Source: Flectonema sp. DT1601 (Eukaryota; Euglenozoa; Diplonemea; Diplonemida; Diplonemidae). Taken from it: 64,000 nucleotides of DNA. Made by a program: the position numbers and the translations under genes. Each line of letters begins with the position of its first letter. Position 1 is the stretch's first letter. The stretch covers positions 310,001 to 374,000 of the forward strand of contig OZ025783.1 of assembly GCA_964019425.1 (NCBI GenBank), written 5' to 3'. The notes below the pieces were generated by a model, which ran no database searches, was not told where the DNA came from, and saw only the letters and a program-made list of their open reading frames with translations. Below, one piece after another: positions 42,801-52,800 of the stretch.

Positions 42801-45800
42801 AGTTGCTCTGTTTTACCGGCATTCTCATCCGCCATGTCGAGGAGTTTACCCGAGGCTGCATCGAGGTCTTGTACGGTAGACTCTAGCTGTTCATTCTCAT
42901 CTTCCAATTTGCGAATTCTCTCAATCGATGCCGCAGCTAATTTCTCTGTTTTCCCTGCTGACGCGTCTGCTATTTCTAGGAGCTTGCCAGAGGCGTCATC
43001 CTGACTCTGTAGCTTTGACTCGAGGTCTTGCACTGTTGCTTCCAGTTGACGGATTCTCTCCTGCGATTCGTTAGCGAGCTCCTCTGTCTTACCGGCATTC
43101 TCGTTTGCCATTTTAAGAAGTTTACCCGAGGCGTCATCCTGACTCTGCAGCTTTGACTCGAGGTCGCGTACTGTAGATTCCAAAAGCTCCCTCTCACCTT
43201 CCAATTGAAGGATCCTCTCCTTCGATTGGTCTGCCAGTTGCTCTGTTTTACCGGCATTCTCATCCGCCATGTCGAGGAGTTTACCCGAGGCTGCATCGAG
43301 GTCTTGTACGGTAGACTCTAACTGTTCATTCTCATCTTCCAATTTACGAATTCTCTCTATCGACGCCGCAGCTAATTTCTCTGTTTTCCCTGCTGACGCG
43401 TCTGCTATTTCGAGGAGCTTGCCTGAGGCGTCATCCTGACTCTGCAGTTTTGACTCGAGGTCTCGTACTGTTGCTTCCAGTTGCTGAATCCTCTCCTTCG
43501 ATTGGTCCGCCAGTTGCTCTGTTTTACCGGCATTCTCATCCGCCATGTCGAGGAGTTTACCCGAGGCTGCATCGAGGTCTTGTACGGTAGACTCTAACTG
43601 TTCATTCTCATCTTCCAATTTACGAATTCTCTCTATCGACGCCGCAGCTAATTTCTCTGTTTTCCCTGCTGACGCGTCTGCTATTTCGAGGAGCTTGCCT
43701 GAGGCGTCATCCTGACTCTGCAGTTTTGACTCGAGGTCTCGTACTGTTGCTTCCAGTTGCTGAATCCTCTCCTTCGATTGGTCCGCCAGTTGCTCTGTTT
43801 TACCGGCATTCTCATCCGCCATGTCGAGGAGTTTACCCGAGGCTGCATCGAGGTCTTGTACGGTAGACTCTAACTGTTCATTCTCATCTTCCAATTTACG
43901 AATTCTCTCTATCGACGCCGCAGCTAATTTCTCTGTTTTCCCTGCTGACGCGTCTGCTATTTCGAGGAGCTTGCCTGAGGCGTCATCCTGACTCTGCAGT
44001 TTTGACTCGAGGTCTCGTACTGTTGCTTCCAGTTGCTGAATCCTCTCCTTCGATTGGTCCGCCAGTTGCTCTGTTTTACCGGCATTCTCATCCGCCATGT
44101 CGAGGAGTTTACCCGAGGCTGCATCGAGGTCTTGTACGGTAGACTCTAGCTGTTCATTCTCGTCTTCTAATTTGCGGATCCTCGTCATTGATTGGATTGC
44201 TAATTGCTCTGTTTTCTCAGCGGACTCGTCTGCCATTTCAAAGAGTTTGTCTGAGGCTTCATCGAGATTCCTTACTTTTGATTCTAATTCTTCCTTTTCA
44301 TCTTCCAGCTGGAGGATTCTGTTGGTCGACTCGCTTGCCAGCGTCTCAGTCTTATCAGCATTTCCATCAGCTATTTCAAGGGCGTCATCCTGACTCTGGA
44401 GCTTTAACTCGAGGTCTCGTACAGTTGACAGCAGTAATTTGTTTTCGTTTTCTAAGTAACGAATATTTTCTTTTGATTGGGCTGCCAGCTGCTCTGTTTT
44501 TTCAGCATTTTCATCCGCCATTTGGAGAAGTTCATCCGAAGGATTGCCATCACCTTGTACTATGGAAGTATCGAACTGTGTTGCTACTTCATGTGTATTA
44601 GGATTTGTGTTTCGCCCTGCACTGAGCTCCGATGCAGCAGACTCAATGTGATTCCTTGCTACTAACTCACTGGCTTCTGAAGGAGATAGCGAACCAGTAC
44701 GAGGGACTAACTCATGTTGTTCAGGTGTTTTTGTTTCTGAACTCACAAATGGTTCGGTGAGAGTTCCATGAGATTCTGTTTCTTCTAAACGTTTTTCAGC
44801 TGCTAAAGACTTCAGTGGGTTGAGTTCGCTATCTAATTGCTCAACAACGTCACCTGTTGGTAACACTCCGACGTCAGCAAACTTTGACAGCGCCCTCTCC
44901 CTCTCCACAACAGCGAACTTCAAGTCTTCAAACTCTTCAAGTTCTTTTTGGTACTTCGCTTCTGCTTCTGCACGTCCCACAGCCATAGCGGCATCAGTAA
45001 TACGCTTGTTAGCATCAGATGTGAGTTCTTCAGCCACTGAGGTGGTGATTGATACGTTCGCTGGAAGTTGGAAACGGTCAGAAGGCGGTGTTTTATTCCC
45101 TTCCTCCTCCTCACCAGCTTCGATAGTCGGTTCTTCAATCGTACTTTCCATAACCTGATTATCAGAGGCCTTCCCTTCTATGTCGGAAAGCTTCGAGTCT
45201 TCCACAGAAGCCTCACTTGATTGCCCAACGTCAGAGACAGCAACACCAGTCAGGACTATCTCAGCATTACTAGATGGGCTCTCTGGTGGTAATAATGTTT
45301 CAGCAAACTTTGACAGCGCCCTCTCCCTCTCAACAACAGCGAACTTCAAGTCTTCAAACTCTTCAAGTTCTTTTTGGTACTTCGCTTCTGCTTCTGCACG
45401 TCCCACAGCCATAGCGGCATCAGTAATACGCTTGTTAGCATCAGATGTGAGTTCTTCAGCCACTGAGGTGGTGATTGATACGTTCGCTGGAAGTTGGAGA
45501 CGGTCAGCAGGCGGTGTTTTATTCCCTTCCTCTTCCTCCTCACCAGCTCCGACAGTCGGTTTTTCAATCGTACTTTCCATAACCTGATTATCAGAGGTCT
45601 TCCCTTCTATTTCGGAATGCTTCGAGTCTTCCACAGAAGCCTCACTTGATTGCCCAACGTCAGAGACAGCAACACCAGTCAGGACTATCTCAGCATTACT
45701 AGATGGGCTATCTGGTGGTAATAATGTTTCAGCAAACTTTGACAGCGCCCTCTCCCTCTCAACAACAGCGAACTTCAAGTCTTCAAACTCTTCAAGTTCT

Positions 45801-48800
45801 TTTTGGTACTTCGCTTCTGCTTCTGCACGTCCCACAGCCATAGCGGCATCAGTAATACGCTTGTTAGCATCAGATGTGAGTTCTTCAGCCACCGAGGTGG
45901 TGATTGATAAGTTCGCTGGAAGTTGGAGACGGTCAGCAGGCGGTGTTTTATTCCCTTCCTCCTCTTCACCAGCTCCGACAGTCGGTTCTTGAACATCGTC
46001 GTTCACAATTTCATCACCAGACATTGATGTCGCTTCAATCAGCTCTGAGCCCTCTTGAGGGATTTCACTCGACTTCTCAATATCACAGGCTGCAATATCT
46101 ACGTTCTTAATAACATCAGACATGAGTTCTTCAGCCACCGAGGTGGTGATTGATACGTTCGCTGGAAGTTGGAGACGGTCAGCAGGCGGTGTTTTATTCC
46201 CTTCCTCTTCCTCCTCACCAGCTCCGACAGTCGGTTTTTCAATCGTACTTTCCATAACCTGATTATCAGAGGTCTTCCCTTCTATTTCGGAATGCTTCGA
46301 GTCTTCCACAGAAGCCTCACTTGATTGCCCAACGTCAGAGACAGCAACACCAGTCAGGACTATCTCAGCATTACTAGATGGGCTATCTGGTGGTAATAAT
46401 GTTTCAGCAAACTTTGACAGCGCCCTCTCCCTCTCAACAACAGCGAACTTCAAGTCTTCAAACTCTTCAAGTTCTTTTTGGTACTTCGCTTCTGCTTCTG
46501 CACGTCCCACAGCCATAGCGGCATCAGTAATACGCTTGTTAGCATCAGATGTGAGTTCTTCAGCCACCGAGGTGGTGATTGATAAGTTCGCTGGAAGTTG
46601 GAGACGGTCAGCAGGCGGTGTTTTATTCCCTTCCTCCTCTTCACCAGCTCCGACAGTCGGTTCTTGAACATCGTCGTTCACAATTTCATCACCAGACATT
46701 GATGTCGCTTCAATCAGCTCTGAGCCCTCTTGAGGGATTTCACTCGACTTCTCAATATCACAGGCTGCAATATCTACGTTCTTAATAACATCAGACATGA
46801 GTTCTTCAGCCACCGAGGTGGTGATTGATACGTTCGCTGGAAGTTGGAGACGGTCAGCAGGCGGTGTTTTATTCCCTTCCTCTTCCTCCTCACCAGCTCC
46901 GACAGTCGGTTTTTCAATCGTACTTTCCATAACCTGATTATCAGAGGCCTTCCCTTCTATTTCGGAATGCTTCGAGTCTTCAACAGAAGCCTCACTTGAT
47001 TGCCCAACGTCAGAGACAGCAACACCAGTCAGGACTATCTCAGCATTACTAGATGGGCTATCTGGTAGTAATAATGTTTCAGCAAACTTTGACAGCGCCC
47101 TCTCCCTCTCCACAACAGCGAACTTCAAGTCTTCAAACTCTTCAAGTTCTTTTTGGTACTTCGCTTCTGCTTCTGCACGTCCCACAGCCATAGCGGCATC
47201 AGTAATACGCTTGTTAGCATCAGATGTGAGTTCTTCAGCCACCGAGGTGGTGATTGATACGTTCGCTGGAAGTTGGAGACGGTCAGCAGGCGGTGTTTTA
47301 TTCCCTTCCTCCTCCTCACCAGCTCCGACAGTCGGTTCTTGAACATTGTCGTTCACAACTTCATCACCAGACATTGATGTCGCTTCAATCAGCTCTGAGC
47401 CCTCTTGAGGGATTTCACTCGACTTCTCTGATTTGAGAGAGTCAGCTGCTCGGGTTCTCTCTTCGGGAACTCCTCCGACGGTGGAGCCCTCCGAGTCTTT
47501 CACAAACTCACTGTTGGACACTGATGTTGCTTCTTCCACAGCAGCAACAGAGTCTTCGCGAGCTTCATCTGACTGATCTGAATCACGAGCTGTAATATGA
47601 GTCGAGAAGACTTCATCATCGATTGATAACTTCCTCACTGTTGTTGAGTCTTTAAGCTCCTTGACAGCAGTCTCAGTGACTGAAGAACAGATAGATTGTT
47701 GATCATCATCATTACCAGAGAGGGATGTTACGACTGGTAGCTGTTCATCATCATTACCAGAGATGGATGTTACGACTGGTAGCTGTTCATCATCATTACC
47801 AGAGATGGATGTTACGACTGGTAGCTGTTCATCATCATTACCAGAGAGGGATGTTACGACTGGTAGCTGTTCATCATCACCATCCTCACCAGAGAGACTG
47901 GTTGACACTGCCGAGTCTGCAGGAGGACTGTGCTTGACAATTACTTCACTGTGCTCCGATTCATCCTGCTGTTGGGGATTTGAAGATTGAATTGATTTCT
48001 TGTCTTCGATAATATCACCAGAAGACTTAATAACTTCCTCTTCATGATGAACGAGTTCACGTTGTCTGAGTTGAGACAGTTGATTATCAGATACATCATA
48101 GTTTGATCTGATTGTATTTAAATCGAATTCTAGTTGTTCACACCTGTCTTGTAGTCGAGAAATAGTTTCCATCGATTCCAACTTGAGAGTCTGAAGTTGG
48201 ATGGCCATGTCTTCTCTTGCTTGGATACTATCTCGTATTTCATTATTGATACAGGTCTCGATGTGTTTTCCAACATTGGGTCCCCTCGATGGGCTTTCTA
48301 ATATTAAATCGTAGTCAGACTTTAAATTATGAAGTTCTTCAACCATTTCTTCTCGTGCTGCTTTACTGTCTCGTAGCTCAGTCTTAATTAGATTCTTAAT
48401 TGATTGAGATTGACCCACATCACTAGAGTGAAGGCAGCTGTCACTACTTTCACTTATTGACATTAGAAAGGGTTCTTGTGACGATGCTGAAAGTTCACGA
48501 ACATCACACTCTTCAAGAAATCGAACTAACCTTGCTGAGTCAGAAAGACACACTTTTGATTGAAGTGGCTTCACTTCCTTAAAGTCAGTTATAATCTCTT
48601 CATGTGGTGAAGTCCTTTCAGGATTCGAATGCGATCTCAACGTCGGGGAAGTCTGAATTCTTTCAGCAGTAGTCTCATTACTTTCATGAAGTGGGATATT
48701 TACAACACGAGAATCACTTGTTGAGTTCAGTACTTGAGAAGTCTGTTGAGTTCCTTCAACAGTAACACCAAGTGAGAGATCAGTAACCTCTAACTCTGAC

Positions 48801-49800
48801 TTACTACTCAGAGTGGGTGATGTTTGTTGAATTCCTTCAGCAGCTTCATCTAATAGCGAGTCTGAGTCTTGAACCAATTGCTGGACAGACTCAACATCTG
48901 TTGTCACTGGAGAGGTCTTTCGAATGTCTTCTCCCTCAACAGGAGTTATGATATCTTCGTATGGCACGAGAGGTACTTCTGTTGAAGAAGAAGTTTGTTG
49001 AGGAACTACATCAGTTTCACTATTCTCTCCACCATCAATGAGATCATGTGAACTATTCAACACTACTGGATCTGAATGTGAATTCAGTGTTGGTGAAGTT
49101 TGTTGAATCTCTTCACGTTCAGGAACAACATTGATGTCTTTTGAACAACTCGCTACCGAAGAACTCACAGATTGAGTCTGAGGGACGTCATCCATTGTAG
49201 TGCTCACTGTTGCTTCTGACTTACTACTCAGTGTGGGTGATGTTTGTTGAATTCCTTCAATAATTAAAGGTCCTGAAGGTGGTGTATTTTGAATACTTTC
49301 AGCTGCTTCATTCTTCGAGTGTAAATTAAGTGTTTGGGAAGTCTGTTGACTTTGTACTTCTTCCAAAACCTTTGATGCAGTGTGAGGTGCTTCTGTTGTG
49401 GCATCACTCAGATTGTCATTGACAGTGTCGTTGGTTGAGTTCACATTAGAATGTGAACTCAACGTTAGAGAAGTTGGTTGAGCTCTCTCAGGTATCGATA
49501 GTTGAGAACTCTGTTCAGAGTTGTTTGTATCGTCACAAAGAGTAGCTGACCTAACAACTTCCTCATGTGGTGGCTGCTGAAGTGAATGAGGACGGGAAGT
49601 CTCTTCGACAACCTCATCCGTAGCTGCCACGAAAGGGTTCAGAGGTAAAGGCGTGTCCGAAATCGTTTCACTACCTGCTGTCCCTTTAAATTCAATATTT
49701 GAGTTGCCATCGAGAGAATGTGAGCTCAGTGTTGGTGAAGTCCGTTCTAAACATCTCACTGCTAATTCCTGACTTGTTGAAAGAGTTGATTTGATATCAT

Positions 49801-49835
<35 letters not shown>

Positions 49836-51997
49836 ACAGATGACTGAGTAACTACTAAAACAGTTCCTTGTGTTGATAAGGTTTTGTTGTCTTCTAAGAC
49901 GTCGAGTAAAGACTTATTATCTGTTTGGGTTTGTTTGAAGTCAACCAATAATTGAGTTTGGATATCTTTATCTGATAGTGATATATTCTTAAGGGTTGCT
50001 AACTGAGTACTTAAATAAGTATTCTCAACCACCAGATCTTTATGTGCTGATTCCAACCTACTAAATGCATCTTTTAGTGATAAGAAGTCCTCAACTCGTG
50101 GACGTGAATCCTCAGCAACAGGAACGTCTACTAAGTCTGTCCAAACTCTTTCTGGTGATGCAAAGTCTGTTGGGATTGTCACACCAGCTGGAGATGATGA
50201 AGTATCTCTGTTAGGAACTCCTTTTAATAATTCTGTTTCTCTAATATCACTCAAGTTAGTCCATCGTCTCTCAGGTGATGCAGAGTGTAACGACTCGGAA
50301 ACGTTTTCCTTTTTTAAATCAGAGAGTGAAGTCCATACTCGTGGGCTAGAATCTCTACTGAGAATATCTGAAGGAAGCACATCAGTTGGTTGAAGTCTTT
50401 CCATTTCTTTGATTCGAATATCCGAAGCGGTCAGCTCTTCACGTAGTTGTTCGACGCAGTTTCGAAGTTGGTAATTCTCAAGTTCTAAGTCGTTTCTACT
50501 ACTCTGTTGTGTTGATATCTGAGATGTTTCTTCAAGGGTCTCTTCAATTGATAGTAACGCTGAATAGCAGTCATCAGACCTGATTGAGTTAGTTGACGGG
50601 ACTTGTTCTCTCGTTTCGACTTCAGATTTCAAGAAATTCATTTCTTTTTTTAAAATACTCATCCAGTCTGAAAGAAGAGTCTTTGTCAACGCATCATATT
50701 CTGAACCACTTCCTTCTAAAGGAATGGTCGAAGGAATCACAGAATGATTTTGTTCAAGTTGCATCCTTCTTGATAGACAAGCAACTGTGTCTTCCAATTG
50801 CAACTTCTCAAATAGTAAAACATCAACAGCATGACTGCTGTCATGAGGTGGTGTAGGTGAGAGTAGTCTTCCACAGGTATCGCTACTTACATTTGACTCA
50901 TCAAGTTGGCCCATAAAATAATCAGGTCGACTCAGTAGCTGATCACTTATGCTATCTCTTCTATTTTTATGTGGTTCCTCAGTTTGAACGCCAATACTCG
51001 AAAGTAGAACATCAGATGATTTTATTTGCATTTCTTTTTCCATAAATTCCATTGGGGGGGAGATCGCCTGGTGATGGCTCTCTCTGAGGCTGCTTTCGCT
51101 GCTTAAATATCTTTCGTTTTTTGCTTCCTGCTTTCGTTGCTCATTTTTATTATCGTGTTCGCTATGCTGTTGAATGTCATAGTCATCTGAAATAGTTTCT
51201 ACTTGACATTCCTTATCATGAAAGTATTGGGTTAAAAGGTCCTTCTCGACTTGACTATCCACCTCTCTGACATCAAAACAACTACTACTTTGACACGATT
51301 GCTCTCTTGTACAAAAAGGTATTGATTGAGGACACACAGTAGTGCCTATCGATTGATTATTGAAGAAGCTGTTGTCGGTTTGTGATGTCATTGAATCGGA
51401 CCATTCGGGTTCAGTTGTTGACTTTATTTGAGTAGAGACACAGTTGGTTCCTGAAAGGAACGATTGTTCCGTTTGAGATGAAGAAGGAATCGAACTGAAC
51501 AGATATTGAGTACCAGAGTTTGTAACCTTCACAGAAGCCTGCGATGACTGAGAAGCTTGCGATATGACTATCTGACAAGATGCATCAGACTTTTCAGTAT
51601 TATTAATCACAACAAGATCACGAAGGTATTGATGTTCGTTGGAGGCAGCCATCAGTTCCAAGGCTGCAGCGTCTAACAAATCAGCATCAGTCTCCAATTG
51701 ATAAGCAGCCTGTTCATTTCCTGTTACTAGTCTGTCTCTGAGTCCACTAATGTCAACATCTCTTGCAGTGACCATCTCATCAATAGAAGTGATTGTTGAA
51801 CTTATTGCTGTTCTCAAAGATGGTGTGCTGGGTTCTTTATAAACTTCGTCATCTCTCTTCTGATTGTATTTAATAATATCATTTAGTTTTCCTCCATAAT
51901 CACTTTGGTCTTTAATATTTATATTTGGTGGTAGTCGAGTTCTCTTTTCCTTTCTCAATCCAGCGAGTCTGCTCACAGACTCCTCCCTCCATGACAT
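15827..51997 (-). CDS. Giant repetitive coiled-coil protein, 12,056 residues
   Basis: One uninterrupted frame, without a visible intron, encodes about 12,056 residues. I do not recognise the family. Order: Ser/Thr-rich coiled-coil N-terminus (1-1370) with TSPTLSSHS motifs and a poly-Asp run; a 14-residue repeat (1370-1430); a 225-residue repeat (1520-2375); 33 KTExLA coiled-coil modules (2480-4375); a non-repeated coil (4380-4925); a 202-residue repeat (4925-6330); a diverged section (6330-7000); a ~192-residue-based superarray (7000-11190); a 9-residue repeat (11193-11336); and a coiled-coil tail ending in PPPPP and DELVLAD. No transmembrane segment, signal peptide or enzyme motif is visible, so a cytoskeletal or scaffold role is likely but inferred. 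I chose the ATG at 51997 (MSWREESVSR). The frame stays open 37 codons further upstream with no ATG, and an out-of-frame ATG lies 5 nt upstream. The stop is TAG. Confidence 0.9.
17989..18425 (-). repeat. 27-bp minisatellite, 16 copies (9-residue DELDILKKE)
   Basis: Sixteen head-to-tail copies of a 27-bp unit encode DELDILKKE inside the giant gene. Copies are identical except for occasional A/G changes (for example near 18301 and 18381). The period keeps the frame. The alternating acidic and basic residues would extend a single charged helix. The low divergence points to recent expansion. There are no spacers, so it is not a CRISPR array. Confidence 0.95.
18430..30970 (-). repeat. 12.5-kb superarray of ~192-residue units
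   Basis: The basic unit is about 576 bp (for example 27411 and 27987 are equivalent points). In protein order: LSLSKAFGKLRAEH, an acidic linker with DTMIVEEEAATDFQ, GDFIEIDES, a Leu-rich coil, the module SPAEATQKVKEAHVRMEAAS...EADALIAREM, and a Ser/Asp-rich linker DDHQSDSSNSSSDEK. About 13 copies of that module and 6 of a sister type (SPTDAARKVKEAHARIEAAS) alternate, with other diverged modules inserted. DNA identity between copies is very high by eye. Confidence 0.9.
33045..37220 (-). repeat. 606-bp tandem array, about 7 copies
   Basis: Equivalent points recur exactly every 606 bp (33896, 34502, 35108, 35714, 36320, 36926). Each 202-residue unit holds four helical modules starting LTPSQLSSS, LSPSQSKTA, LTSSEVSSA and LSPSESRSS, plus a short coil IPIKEYEKLKSELRAAEDE. 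Copies differ by only a few bases. The modules are diverged relatives of those in the 18.4-31 kb superarray. Confidence 0.95.
38870..44560 (-). repeat. Coiled-coil array with 33 KTExLA modules
   Basis: A module of about 45 residues recurs: DENAxKTExLAxxSxxRIxxLE, then a heptad coil and RDLESKLQSQDDASGKLL. I count 33 copies. In the part from about 42250 to 44440 two module types pair into a 92-residue, 276-bp unit that is nearly identical between copies; elsewhere copies are more diverged. Confidence 0.9.
44870..47440 (-). repeat. Array of 675-bp and ~426-bp units
   Basis: Five copies of a segment encoding ANKRITDAAMAVGRAEAEA and KELEEFEDLKFAVVERERA start at equivalent points 44920, 45346, 45775, 46450 and 47125, so spacings are 426, 429, 675 and 675 bp. 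The longer units include an extra part with SSEIPQEGSELIEATSMSGD. GAGEEEEGNKTPPADRLQL and VSITTSVAEEL are shared by all. Confidence 0.9.
47708..47890 (-). repeat. 42-bp repeat, about 4.5 copies
   Basis: A 42-bp unit encodes the 14 residues NDDEQLPVVTSISG, varying at I/L. The repeat is in frame within the giant gene. Confidence 0.93.
48620..49750 (-). repeat. Eight dispersed TSPTLSSHS-type motifs
   Basis: Short motifs of the form (Q/R)TSPTLSSHS occur eight times at irregular spacing in the N-terminal part of the giant protein, with variants TSLTLSSHS, TSQTLNLHS, TSPTLSSKS, TSPTLNSHS, TSQVLNSTS and TSPTLRSHS. The sequence between them is not conserved, so the motif itself may be under selection. 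Confidence 0.8.
49800..49837 (-). repeat. Poly-aspartate trinucleotide tract
   Basis: A run of ATC triplets on the plus strand encodes ten Asp, then Gly, then Asp-Asp, in the giant protein. Confidence 0.9.
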
Positions 51998-52800
51998 ATC
52001 ATTCGTGTAGGTACTTTCGAAAGTAAAATATAATTGTCTTGCATTGTCTCTTACATTGAAGTTAGTAGAACTTGTCAATTGACTAAAGGAATATAATAGA
52101 ATCTTCAATCGTGTTTGGTAATTCTTGTTGAGGAGGTGAAGCTGAGTGCTTGGTGTTGTTAGTCAGAAACTAGAACCCCCTCTTACGAACACACAAAACG
52201 TTGTTTTTTTTTTTCTTTTTTTTTTCTTTTTTTTTTCCACACAGTCTTTCCTGTATTGAAATTAGTTGAGTTTGCTGTTCGTATTTATAATATGAAATTT
52301 TTTGTTATCGACTTTAATAAAATAAAATTAAAAAAAACTGGCTTTCAAATCTAAAAAAAAAAAAAAAAAAAAAAAAAACAGGTTGCACAAAGTTTGAAAA
52401 ATAATACAACCCTTATAACAGTAACAAAAAGTGTGTAGCATAACCCTATTGGAAATATAAAAGGGGTTTTATTCTTTTTTTTTTTTTGGATTCCATTCTA
52501 CTGTTGGATTTCAGTTAACACAAAGAGAAATATTTGCGAAACAAGAGACTTCACTAACTGACAAAAAAAAAAACCATTCTAAACTACTGTAAGGCGATTC
52601 TACTAATAGTTGGCAATAAATTGAAGGGCAGGATAGGGAAACAGGCAAGTTATTTTTTTTAATTTCATTTATTTAAAAAAAAAAAAAAAATTGTTGTTGT
52701 TGTTTTTTTTTTTTGTTTTCGAACGATTGCGAGACGCAATATGACAAAAGATAAAAAAGAAAATGAACTACGAAAGTAGAACCAAATGAAATCCCTCAAC
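51998..52800. other. Spacer between the two repeat-protein genes
   Basis: No gene. The left part is the 5' flank of the giant gene; on the minus strand it is A-rich. A long A run (about 52352-52378) and several T runs are present. The right part is the 3' flank of the 1,639-residue gene. Confidence 0.65.

Noticed and set aside
51998-52108. Upstream extension of the giant protein by 37 residues
   Set aside because: The extension contains no ATG (it would start at TTG) and reads as AT-rich leader sequence. MSWREESVSR at 51997 is the first in-frame ATG.
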